DNA of 64,000 nt from JAJDZL01 sp965220665. GTDB taxonomy: Bacteria; Pseudomonadota; Gammaproteobacteria; Arenicellales; JAJDZL01. This document shows, in pieces, positions 34,201-41,742 of this stretch (its first letter is position 1; each line of letters starts with the position of its first letter). The stretch is from NCBI GenBank assembly GCA_965220665.1, contig CBDCQQ010000005.1, positions 2,170,001 to 2,234,000 on the forward strand, read 5' to 3'. A program made the translations under genes and the position numbers. Under the pieces are notes generated by a model. It saw only the letters and a program-made list of their open reading frames with translations, made no database searches and was not told where the DNA came from.

Positions 34201-34737
34201 GTGAGTGAGTCGGGATTCTCTAGAGAGGAAATACGTCTTGCGGTTCGGGAAGCGCTGCTTGAAGCGCTTCCAACGGCGGACAAAAAAAGTAAGCCTGAAC
34301 CGGTGGCGCCCAATTGCCAGTTGATGAAGCAGCTACTGGAGTCTGCCAAAGGGAATTGCAATACACCTGTTGCTATTGACCTCAGCAGTGAACGAAAGCT
34401 TAACGAATTTGCGATTGACCTGGCAAAGTGTATGCAGGATCAGAATGTTGCCGGACTCATTCGCTCGGGGCGAATGAAGTTCCGATCATCCGATGCTGGC
34501 CATCGGAATGGTTCTGATGCAACTTCGGGTCAGAGCCACAGAAATTCTGAATCAAGTGGAAAACCAAAAATTGATACAGATTCCACCGGACGAATTGAGA
34601 CGGGCGTATTAACTGAATCAAAGGTCTTGGCACTTGCCAAGAACCATTCATGTATTGAGATCAGTAGGAATGTCATTTTGACTCCACTCGCACGGGACCG
34701 TGCGCGACGACTGAAACTTCAAATTGTGAGGCAATAG
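34201..34737 (+). CDS. Microcompartment-associated protein with probable encapsulation helix, function unknown
   Basis: A 178-residue protein beginning at GTG 34201. The N-terminus is an amphipathic helix (SREEIRLAVREALLEAL) like known encapsulation peptides. A low-complexity Ser/Asn/Gly-rich linker (about residues 95-130) leads to a C-terminal module ending IEISRNVILTPLARDRARRL, a segment that recurs in proteins encoded in many microcompartment loci. No catalytic motif is visible. It may be a scaffold between cargo and shell. It lies between two shell genes with gaps of four and two bases. Confidence 0.7.
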   Translation: MSESGFSREEIRLAVREALLEALPTADKKSKPEPVAPNCQLMKQLLESAKGNCNTPVAIDLSSERKLNEFAIDLAKCMQDQNVAGLIRSGRMKFRSSDAGHRNGSDATSGQSHRNSESSGKPKIDTDSTGRIETGVLTESKVLALAKNHSCIEISRNVILTPLARDRARRLKLQIVRQ

Positions 34738-34739
34738 CC

Positions 34740-35006
34740 ATGAAAGTAGGAATGGTAATGGGAAAAATTTGGGCAACTCGTAAACTGGATGAATTGCCGA
34801 ATGGAGCACTTCTAGAGATCGACCTGATTGAAGACGGGAAAGTGTCAGAAAGAGTTCTGGCTTACGATCCGCTCGGAGCCGGTACAGGTGAACAGGTTCT
34901 GATCACTCAGGGTTCAGTGGCGAAGGGTTGGTTCGAATCAGGTGATGCTGTTATCGACGCACTCGTTATTGGAATTGTCGATGAAGAGGTCGGTAGTAAA
35001 AATTAA
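34740..35006 (+). CDS. Microcompartment vertex protein, BMC-P (EutN/CcmL family)
   Basis: An 88-residue pentameric vertex protein. MKVGMVMGKIWATRKLDEL is the standard start and LGAGTGEQVLITQGSVAKGW the conserved pentamer interface loop; VIDALVIGIVDEE closes the fold. Length matches EutN/CcmL. It caps the icosahedral vertices, so the locus has all three shell classes needed for a closed shell. Confidence 0.92.
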   Translation: MKVGMVMGKIWATRKLDELPNGALLEIDLIEDGKVSERVLAYDPLGAGTGEQVLITQGSVAKGWFESGDAVIDALVIGIVDEEVGSKN

Positions 35007-35048
35007 CATATTGTTTTAACTTCTTAAATTTTGTAAACGGAGAAAATC

Positions 35049-35330
35049 ATGTCAAATGCAATTGGATTTATTGAGACTCGCGGCTACGTCGGCGCGTTCA
35101 CCGCTGCAGACGCAATGGTTAAGGCCGCAAACGTGGAAATCGTGACCAAAGAACAAGTGGGAGCTGGTCTCGTATCAGTTCTGGTTCGAGGTGATGTTGG
35201 TGCTGTCAAGGCTGCAACAGAGGCTGGAGCTGAAGCCGCTGGAGCAGTTGGTGAGGTCCATTCCGTTCATGTGATTCCGCGACCACATGCGGATGTTGTC
35301 AAAAAGTTTGACGTTGCTGCAGGCAAGTAA
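35049..35330 (+). CDS. Microcompartment shell protein, hexameric BMC-H
   Basis: A 93-residue BMC-H protein of PduA/EutM type. AIGFIETRGYVGAFTAADAM is the opening strand-helix, TKEQVGAGLVSVLVRGDVGA holds the pore loop and following helix, and VHVIPRPHADV is the conserved end. A GGAG site lies eight bases before the ATG, and the 42-base gap from the vertex gene suggests separate, strong translation of this main shell tile. Confidence 0.93.
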   Translation: MSNAIGFIETRGYVGAFTAADAMVKAANVEIVTKEQVGAGLVSVLVRGDVGAVKAATEAGAEAAGAVGEVHSVHVIPRPHADVVKKFDVAAGK

Positions 35331-35417
35331 GTCATTCACTGAATGGAACAGGTAATCACTGGCGATCTCAGCCGCAGTTCGCCAAAACCATCGGACGCGA
35401 GTGAGCAGTAGGGCAAC

Positions 35418-36047
35418 GTGGTTGATTTAAGGGTTTATTTGCAGATCGAAAATCTGCAGACGCAATTTGCAGCCTATATGGCAACCGCGTTGCGAGCTCG
35501 TGGTTACGTACCATTACAAGGCATGCATTCTCTGATCATTGAGATTGCACCGGCACTCGCCATACACCGTGTCATAGATCTTGCGCTCAAATCAGTACCG
35601 ACAATTGAACCAGGTATTCTGTATGTCGAACGACAGTTTGGAATTTTGGAATTACACAGCCCACAGTTGGATGACCTGCATGCGGCCGGTGAGGCAATTT
35701 TGTCGGGCTTCAGACTTGAAGCCGCTTCACAGCTGAAACCAAGGGTTCTCTATTCGGATCTTGTAAGCAACGTCATTGACCAGCACGCGGTCATCATCAA
35801 CCGACAAAGGGATGCATCGATGATTCTTCCAGGCGAATCAATGCTATTGCTGGAAACAGCTCCCGCACTTTTTGCGGCTGCTGCCGCGAATGCGGCAGAA
35901 CGTGCAGTCGCAGAAAATGTACTGATAGACTGCCAGATGTTTGGTGTCTCTGGCAGGGTATTCATTGCCGGAACGGAAGAAAACACCCAGAAAGCTCTGG
36001 ATCATGTGCTAGACATGATAGAGAACACCCCGGGGCGCGACTGGTAG
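35418..36047 (+). CDS. Microcompartment shell protein, tandem BMC-T (second copy)
   Basis: A 209-residue two-domain shell protein beginning at GTG 35418. HSLIIEIAPALAIHRVIDLA and GILYVERQFGILELHSP lie in domain 1; DASMILPGESMLLLETAPAL and VSGRVFIAGTEENTQKALD in domain 2. It ends the forward shell operon. Differences from the first BMC-T at pore-facing segments (RDASMILPGESM versus KLGSMVLPGESL) suggest distinct pores. Confidence 0.88.
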   Translation: MVDLRVYLQIENLQTQFAAYMATALRARGYVPLQGMHSLIIEIAPALAIHRVIDLALKSVPTIEPGILYVERQFGILELHSPQLDDLHAAGEAILSGFRLEAASQLKPRVLYSDLVSNVIDQHAVIINRQRDASMILPGESMLLLETAPALFAAAAANAAERAVAENVLIDCQMFGVSGRVFIAGTEENTQKALDHVLDMIENTPGRDW

Positions 36048-36105
36048 GTCGAAGGACTCCCGTTACCCAATCCAGAGATTCATGCCTCTTACAACAATTG
36101 AGGCA

Positions 36106-36552
36106 TTACTTGTTGAGTACTCCAGGCCAATTGGCATCACCGCGCTTTATGTTGCCCGGGATATCTCGGCGCCACTGTTGTTGCACGCTCAAACTGAAAT
36201 TTAGATAAAGACGGTCGTCAACAATGGTCCAAGCTTCAGGAACTGTTGACGCCGTATAGTTATTTGAAACAGCCCAGGCGCAATACCCACCATATTTTGG
36301 TGCCCACCTCTCCGGGTCGCTCTGAAAGAGATCGCGGTTTTCAGCTGACTTAAAACGCCATTTCGCACCATTCCAATCCGCGGTAAATTCTTTATCTCCT
36401 TCAACAGGTTTCTTTTCCAGGTGGTAAGCCACTGTGTCATACCCCCTGATCGCAACGTTTCTCCAATTGGAAAAAACGGGATCTTTTGCAGCAAAAACAG
36501 GAGTGGAGGAAACTGCGGCTAAACAAATTGCAGCGATAGTGATTAGTTTCAT
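36106..36552 (-). CDS. Secreted YHS-domain protein
   Basis: A protein of about 148 residues with a signal peptide (MKLITIAAICLAAVSSTPVFA) and a YHS-type fold: VAIRGYDTVAYHLEKKPVEG, FTADWNGAKWRFKSAENRDL and WAPKYGGYCAWAVSN. The single Cys and nearby residues may hold a metal. A start six codons upstream is also possible. Proteins of this kind are common in marine bacteria, with no firm function. It sits between the convergent shell and kinase operons and need not belong to either. Confidence 0.75.
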   Translation of the reverse strand: MKLITIAAICLAAVSSTPVFAAKDPVFSNWRNVAIRGYDTVAYHLEKKPVEGDKEFTADWNGAKWRFKSAENRDLFQSDPERWAPKYGGYCAWAVSNNYTASTVPEAWTIVDDRLYLNFSLSVQQQWRRDIPGNIKRGDANWPGVLNK

Positions 36553-36690
36553 TCGATTAAGATTAATCATTAATAGCCCTTTTGCATTGTGAATCTGACG
36601 TAAAGATTCATTTAGTTTATCAGGAAATTAAACGTTACAAAGACCATAGTGGTCGTTGAAATGAGGGATAGGAACTGCAACCTGTTCGGT

Positions 36691-37701
36691 TCAGCTGAAA
36701 TTAGCGAGATATGTTTCACACAAGGCTTCAGTTTCTTTTGTATAGGCTAATCCCATAGATTGTGCAAGATCCGTTTCGGAGTGAGATCCAATCCAGGCAA
36801 CCAGTAGCAAACGGCGAAGCATGATGAAGGTCGGGATTTCTGCTTCATCTTCTTGAGACAGGTCCATCACTGAGCGATAGCCTTTCACCCAAGACTGAAT
36901 CAGTTCAGGAACATCTTCCCTTCCTTCGATAAAACTCAGTGCTGTGGCACAGTCGTACATGAACCAGCTGAATCCACAGTCATCAAAGTCAATCACTTTA
37001 GTGACACTGCCTTCAATAAGCAGGTTTGCCAACCGAATGTCACAATGAACAAGTCCCCAGCGGTCAGGTCCCTGACCAAAAGCTTGTAGTCTCTTGTTGA
37101 TCAATTCAGCAGTTTTACCGAACAATGCCTGATTTGCATCATTAACTCCCATGCCATCCTGCCATCTGCCCCAATGTGGTTTATCACCAATACTGGTTTC
37201 GAAGTCCCAGATATACCGTTCAAACCACTCCGGTCGTTGCCAGTGCATTGAGTGCTTGTGCATTTGGGCGGAAACACTGCCGAGAAGTTCAAACGGACCG
37301 ATGAGGTTTTCTTCAGGAGGTTCGATGCCGGATTCCCAATCAAACATCACTACGTTTCTCGGGCCTCCTGGCATTCCTTCCGTTTCGACAGATTGAATGT
37401 TTTTGCCATCTTTACCAGGCACAATGACAGGGGTGATGACTCCTGCCTGCTCGCGCAGCGCATCAGTCCAAGCATGTTCGGACTGAATTGCGGTGTATGA
37501 GTGGTATCCCTCTCGGTGAACGCGTAATGCCCATTTTCGGGAAGTTGAATGATCATCAACGCGATAAGTTGCATTTTCCGACAGGTTAATCATCTCTACT
37601 GAGACTTCAGATGGTACATCATAGTGAGCGACTGCGTTTTTCGCGACGCGCTCCAGTAGCGCCAACTGCTCTTCGTGTGGTAAGTCTTCAAATTTTGGCA
37701 T
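36691..37701 (-). CDS. APH-fold kinase, probable 1-amino-2-propanol (amino alcohol) kinase
   Basis: A 336-residue phosphotransferase of the aminoglycoside phosphotransferase fold. The catalytic loop is GLVHCDIRLANLLIEG (Brenner motif, catalytic Asp) and the metal loop VIDFDDCGFSWFMYD. GGAGG lies five bases before the ATG at 37701, and the gene follows the PLP enzyme by 20 bases on the same strand. In the Mycobacterium aminoacetone microcompartment an enzyme of this fold phosphorylates (S)-1-amino-2-propanol so that a PLP lyase can remove phosphate and ammonia. The neighbours here fit that role; ethanolamine or choline kinase activity are alternatives. Confidence 0.75.
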   Translation of the reverse strand: MPKFEDLPHEEQLALLERVAKNAVAHYDVPSEVSVEMINLSENATYRVDDHSTSRKWALRVHREGYHSYTAIQSEHAWTDALREQAGVITPVIVPGKDGKNIQSVETEGMPGGPRNVVMFDWESGIEPPEENLIGPFELLGSVSAQMHKHSMHWQRPEWFERYIWDFETSIGDKPHWGRWQDGMGVNDANQALFGKTAELINKRLQAFGQGPDRWGLVHCDIRLANLLIEGSVTKVIDFDDCGFSWFMYDCATALSFIEGREDVPELIQSWVKGYRSVMDLSQEDEAEIPTFIMLRRLLLVAWIGSHSETDLAQSMGLAYTKETEALCETYLANFS

Positions 37702-37721
37702 TCATTCCTCCACCAATCTGC

Positions 37722-39041
37722 TTAAGCGGCATCAGCGAATTCTTCCCTCTGGACTTGCATTTCGGAAGTCGTCTTTCGGTCTGCTGATCCACGATTAAAT
37801 GCAGATGCCCGGGCCTGAACCAGTGCTGTATCCAAGCGATTCAAAATCTCGTCACACAACTCCTTATCGACGAGAATGCCAGGCTTAAACTGCAAAACTC
37901 TTTGATCAAGAGAGGAAAATATAGCCCATACGCCATTATTGAACAACGCTTTCATAACGTGAACGGCACCTTCAGGGTGCCCGAACTCCAATCCAATCAC
38001 AACCCCGCGCTGGCGAATGCCGACAAAGAAGTCTGAGTAATTTTTGCGTAACTGCTCCAGTCCATTTCGCATGTAGCGGGCGATGTAGTGCACCATAGAC
38101 CGAACTTCGGGCCGATTGGAGATTTCAAGCACTTTCGCAGCAGCAATACAGCCAAGCTCGGCTCCGCCAAAAGTGGACATGTGTCCCCATCCATCTTCTT
38201 TGAGCCAGGCACCAGCGCGCTCGTTGACCACTACCGCGCCGATCGGATAAATACCTCCAGACAGCCCTTTACCAGTCACAAGAATATCGGGTTTGACGCC
38301 ATAGGTGTCAATGCCCCATATTTCGCCGCATCGCATCAGGCCCGTTTGCACTTCATCAGCAATAAAGAACGTATCGACTTTTTCACATGCGGCTTTAATT
38401 GCGCTCAGATAACCTTCATTAGGCATCGGAAATCCGTAAGTGGCAGGGATTGTTTCCATAATGACGCAGGCCGCATCCCCAACCCGAATTTCGCGTTCAA
38501 TTGCTTCGAGATCATTGAACGGGACCTTCACTACTTCCGTTTGCGGCGCATCACTCAAAAACAGTTTCGAAAATCGATCATCACCAACCTGTACTGCGAG
38601 CCCTGTATGACCGTGATAGCAATGATCAATACAAATCATTTTGCGTCGTTGAGTTGCGTGGCGTGCACACTTGAGTGCAATATCGATCGCTTCACCGCCG
38701 CCAGATGCATAAATGGTATATTGCAAACCTTCGGGGGTACATTCAGCAAGCATTTGTGCGACATGCGTTCGCATCAGGGATGGGAAGTGATGGTTGCCGA
38801 TGTCAAAGTATTTCATTCCCTCTTTGACTGCGGCCACTACTTCAGGATTTCGGTGTCCAAGATTGTAAGTGCCGCCATTGAGATGGACATCGATTAGCCG
38901 GCGTCCATCCATATCGTAGAGATGGTATCCTTCGCGGCGATCAATGACGAGATCGACACCGAAGTTTTGCCAGTCGGTGGTTTTGCCAGGATTCCAATAC
39001 TGCTTCGTTCGTTCGAGAAATTCCTGTTTGGTTTCTTGCAT
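37722..39041 (-). CDS. Class III aminotransferase-fold PLP enzyme, probable amino-alcohol-phosphate phospho-lyase
   Basis: A 439-residue enzyme (start at 39041, MQETKQEFLERTKQYWNP, because GGAGG is five bases upstream). PLP-binding signatures: ASGGGEAIDIALKCARHAT, DHCYHGHTG, FIADEVQTGLMRCGEIWG and ILVTGKGLSGG with the Schiff-base Lys. Class III members include both transaminases and phospho-lyases acting on ethanolamine phosphate or 1-amino-2-propanol phosphate. The coupled kinase gene downstream and the acylating aldehyde dehydrogenase nearby favour the lyase reaction, giving propionaldehyde, ammonia and phosphate. Sequence alone does not separate the two. Confidence 0.75.
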   Translation of the reverse strand: MQETKQEFLERTKQYWNPGKTTDWQNFGVDLVIDRREGYHLYDMDGRRLIDVHLNGGTYNLGHRNPEVVAAVKEGMKYFDIGNHHFPSLMRTHVAQMLAECTPEGLQYTIYASGGGEAIDIALKCARHATQRRKMICIDHCYHGHTGLAVQVGDDRFSKLFLSDAPQTEVVKVPFNDLEAIEREIRVGDAACVIMETIPATYGFPMPNEGYLSAIKAACEKVDTFFIADEVQTGLMRCGEIWGIDTYGVKPDILVTGKGLSGGIYPIGAVVVNERAGAWLKEDGWGHMSTFGGAELGCIAAAKVLEISNRPEVRSMVHYIARYMRNGLEQLRKNYSDFFVGIRQRGVVIGLEFGHPEGAVHVMKALFNNGVWAIFSSLDQRVLQFKPGILVDKELCDEILNRLDTALVQARASAFNRGSADRKTTSEMQVQREEFADAA

Positions 39042-39120
39042 TTGCGCCTCCTCTATTCTCCTGTAGACGGAGAACCCTAATCTATTGCAGGGTAATTTAA
39101 GGAATATCTCAAAACAAAAC

Positions 39121-39149
39121 TTGACACTAGACAGCAAATTGTTGATAAC
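39121..39149 (+). promoter_or_regulatory. Candidate promoter for the SDR gene
   Basis: TTGACA at 39121-39126 and GATAAC at 39144-39149 with a 17-base spacer, in the 210-base divergent gap between the PLP enzyme and SDR genes. Confidence 0.4.
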
Positions 39150-39251
39150 ACAATTATTTGAGGTGAATAATCTGAAAATTTGTGACAATAATCAGTAAAT
39201 TAGTCACGAACAATTCGTTTATTGACCTTTTCAACAGGAGGTAAAACAGAA

Positions 39252-40031
39252 ATGCTGACATCAGTAGAAGGCAGATCAGTCGTAGTAACTGGTTCAAGCA
39301 AAGGCATTGGGAAGGGCATCGCCAAGGTGTTCGCCAAGCAGGGCGCAAAGGTATTGATTGTTGCGCGCGGTTTGGATGATGCTGAAGCAACAGCAGATGA
39401 AATTCGCAGCGAAGGCGGAACCGCATCTTCATTTTCAGCAGATGTAACGAATTCAGATAGTCTGGACGCAATGGCTGCAGCAGCGGCTGAAAGACATGGT
39501 GGAATAGATATTTTGTGTTGCAACGCTGGAATTTTCCCCCAGAATCATCTAGAAAACATGTCGAGCGATGAATGGGATCTTGTGCTTGGAACAAATTTGA
39601 AAGGCACATTTCTAGCGATCAAGAGCTGTCTGCCAAATTTAAAAGAGAGCGGCTCAGGACGAATCATCATTACATCTTCGATCACCGGTCCAATTACCGG
39701 ATACCCAGGCTGGACTCACTACGGAGCAAGTAAGTCTGGTCAGTTGGGATTTATGAAAACAGCATGCATGGAGTTTGCGAAATACGGAATCACAGTCAAT
39801 GCGGTAATGCCTGGAAACATCATTACTGAAGGCTTGCAGGGTTTGGGAACTGAATATTTGCAGACGATGGCAGCATCAATTCCACTGAAGCGATTAGGTT
39901 CTGTCGAAGACATTGGCAACGCAGCACTATTTTTTGCATCGGACGAAGCGGGATACATTACCGGTCAAACCATCGTGGTGGATGGCGGTCAAACCATACC
40001 GGAATCAATCGAAGCTTTAGAAGAGGCGTAG
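39252..40031 (+). CDS. Short-chain dehydrogenase, candidate aminoacetone/1-amino-2-propanol oxidoreductase
   Basis: A 259-residue classical SDR. The start at 39252 is set by AGGAGGT nine bases upstream. Cofactor loop TGSSKGIGKGIA, CNAGIF, catalytic Ser in TSSITGP and YGASK are all present, and the end GYITGQTIVVDGGQ is standard. It is divergent from the PLP enzyme-kinase pair. In RMM-type loci an SDR interconverts aminoacetone and 1-amino-2-propanol; the substrate here is inferred from context only. Confidence 0.7.
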   Translation: MLTSVEGRSVVVTGSSKGIGKGIAKVFAKQGAKVLIVARGLDDAEATADEIRSEGGTASSFSADVTNSDSLDAMAAAAAERHGGIDILCCNAGIFPQNHLENMSSDEWDLVLGTNLKGTFLAIKSCLPNLKESGSGRIIITSSITGPITGYPGWTHYGASKSGQLGFMKTACMEFAKYGITVNAVMPGNIITEGLQGLGTEYLQTMAASIPLKRLGSVEDIGNAALFFASDEAGYITGQTIVVDGGQTIPESIEALEEA

Positions 40032-40098
40032 TTCTCGCCTAAAGAAGTTTGACGGTCAGCGTCTGCTAAACTTGCCTTTCGGTTTGGTTTTGCCAGCA

Positions 40099-41109
40099 AT
40101 GCGACCGTCACCACGCTTGAGAATTCTGAATCTGGGACTTGTTTCCTGGTTGGACTCACAGGCGATCTATCATGCAGTCGCTAGCGGTATGACCATCGAA
40201 TCGGCCGACACGATTATTATCTGTCGGCCGAAAAGTCCCTATTTCTGTATCGGATACCACCAGAATGTTGAACACGTGTTGGATGGTCGAATGCGTACTG
40301 AACTTGGGTATCCAGTCGTACGTCGAAGGTTGGGAGGTGGTGTAACTTATCTTGATAATCAGCAGCTCTTTTATCAATCGATTTTTCACAAATCACGAAG
40401 TTCTCAAATCCCCACGGTTGTCTACCGAGAGCGGTTGCATCAACCGATCAGAATGTTGAACAAAATTGGTATCAATGCAGAACTTCGTTACATCAACGAA
40501 ATTGAAGTACTAGGCCGTCGAATTGCAGGGATTGGCGGCGGTCTGATTGGTGAGGCAAGCGTGGTTGTGGGAAATGTGCTCAATGAGTTCAACGCTGAAG
40601 TCATGGCGCATATCATCAACTCGCCTTGTGCAGCGTTTCGGGAAATGGTGTTGACCGCTATGCTTGACCGGATTACAACACTGAAACGGGAAGGTCATGA
40701 AGAACATTGGCAAGAATTGCCGAATCTTTTGATCGAAGAATATCGCCAGGACTATTTCGATGCTGTTTTCATCGGTGAACTGAGTACCGAAGAGCGTGAG
40801 AAGGCGGAGATGACGGCTGAAAAAATGATTTCAGAGGAATACTTGACGGAATTTCAAAGCGATGTTTCGCCCCGGGTTCTCAATCGACTGAAGATTTCCG
40901 CATCAACTTCGATCGAACTTGTTGGAGTAAATCGGAAAAGTTCAATTCAACAAAATTTTGCAATATTGAAAATTAAAGACAATGTGATAGAAGAAATGCG
41001 AATTGCTGATGATCTAGACGAGACATATCAATCAATGAGCACTAATCAGACTATTAGAATGTTTGATGCTGAACAAATCAAAGTCGGGATGAACGTTCAG
41101 CAATGGTAA
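40099..41109 (+). CDS. Lipoate-protein ligase A family protein with altered active site
   Basis: A 336-residue protein of the LplA/LipB/BirA fold. The start is set at ATG 40099 (MRPSPRLRILNLGLVSWLD); an earlier TTG start is possible. The family strand RRLGGGVTYLDNQQLFYQSI corresponds to the RRxSGGGxV motif, without the Ser. The position of the ligase's catalytic Lys reads EVLGRRIAGIGGGLIG, with Arg instead. About 100 C-terminal residues differ from the usual accessory domain. In sulfur oxidisers with LipS1/LipS2 a dedicated ligase loads octanoate or lipoate onto LbpA-type carriers; this could be such a protein or a divergent transferase. Confidence 0.6.
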   Translation: MRPSPRLRILNLGLVSWLDSQAIYHAVASGMTIESADTIIICRPKSPYFCIGYHQNVEHVLDGRMRTELGYPVVRRRLGGGVTYLDNQQLFYQSIFHKSRSSQIPTVVYRERLHQPIRMLNKIGINAELRYINEIEVLGRRIAGIGGGLIGEASVVVGNVLNEFNAEVMAHIINSPCAAFREMVLTAMLDRITTLKREGHEEHWQELPNLLIEEYRQDYFDAVFIGELSTEEREKAEMTAEKMISEEYLTEFQSDVSPRVLNRLKISASTSIELVGVNRKSSIQQNFAILKIKDNVIEEMRIADDLDETYQSMSTNQTIRMFDAEQIKVGMNVQQW

Positions 41110-41146
41110 ATACAGTTTATCATTTTTGAAGTAAACATAAAGATTG

Positions 41147-41692
41147 ATGGCAGTCCAATCAGACAGTTACATTGTTCCTGATGTACTTGAATCAGGACTG
41201 ACCACAGTATTTTGTGGAAGAGCACCAAGTCCGGAATCTGCCCGTAGACGGGCCTATTACGCACATTTCAGCAACAAGTTCTGGGAAATTCTGGCCGAGT
41301 CGGGATTGACGGAACGTCAGTTGAATCCTGAGGATTACGCATTGTTGCCTAGCTATGGCATAGGACTGACTGACATCAACAAGACTGAATTTGGCAGCGA
41401 CCACGAACTCACTGGCAGCGGGGATAATCCGCGGGCATTGCTTGACAAGATTGAGCAAAATCAGCCGAAAATCCTGGCATTCAACGGTAAGAATAATTTT
41501 CGAATGTTTGCAAATGAGGCTTACCGTATTTCAAAATCAACTCCAGTTGACTATGGTTTGCAGAGTGCGTTAACGATAAAATCAACGGAAATCTGGGTAT
41601 TACCAAATACATCTGCACGGGCTCGAGGATACTGGAACGCTGCATATTGGCATGAAATTTCCAAAAGGCATCAGGAAAAGTCTAGGCTATAA
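41147..41692 (+). CDS. mug: Mug/TDG-family mismatch-specific uracil/thymine DNA glycosylase
   Basis: A 181-residue glycosylase removing U or T opposite G. The family motif LESGLTTVFCGRAPSPESAR is near the N-terminus; YYAHFSNKFWEILAESGL and LPSYGIGLTDINKTEFG follow, with the catalytic Asn expected in the GIGLTDI region (here Asp-Ile-Asn). The C-terminal TSARARGYWNAAYW matches the helix before the base-flipping loop. Start at ATG 41147. It is followed by the double-thioredoxin gene after 50 bases. Confidence 0.8.
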   Translation: MAVQSDSYIVPDVLESGLTTVFCGRAPSPESARRRAYYAHFSNKFWEILAESGLTERQLNPEDYALLPSYGIGLTDINKTEFGSDHELTGSGDNPRALLDKIEQNQPKILAFNGKNNFRMFANEAYRISKSTPVDYGLQSALTIKSTEIWVLPNTSARARGYWNAAYWHEISKRHQEKSRL

Positions 41693-41742
41693 AGTTGACA
41701 AACTTAAGCACTTCACCGGTAACATAGAGAACAGATAGTCAA

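Noticed and set aside
32017..36047. Assigning the microcompartment to the ethanolamine or propanediol type
   Set aside because: No ethanolamine ammonia lyase, diol dehydratase, reactivase or cobalamin genes are present; the nearby kinase/PLP enzyme/SDR set points elsewhere.
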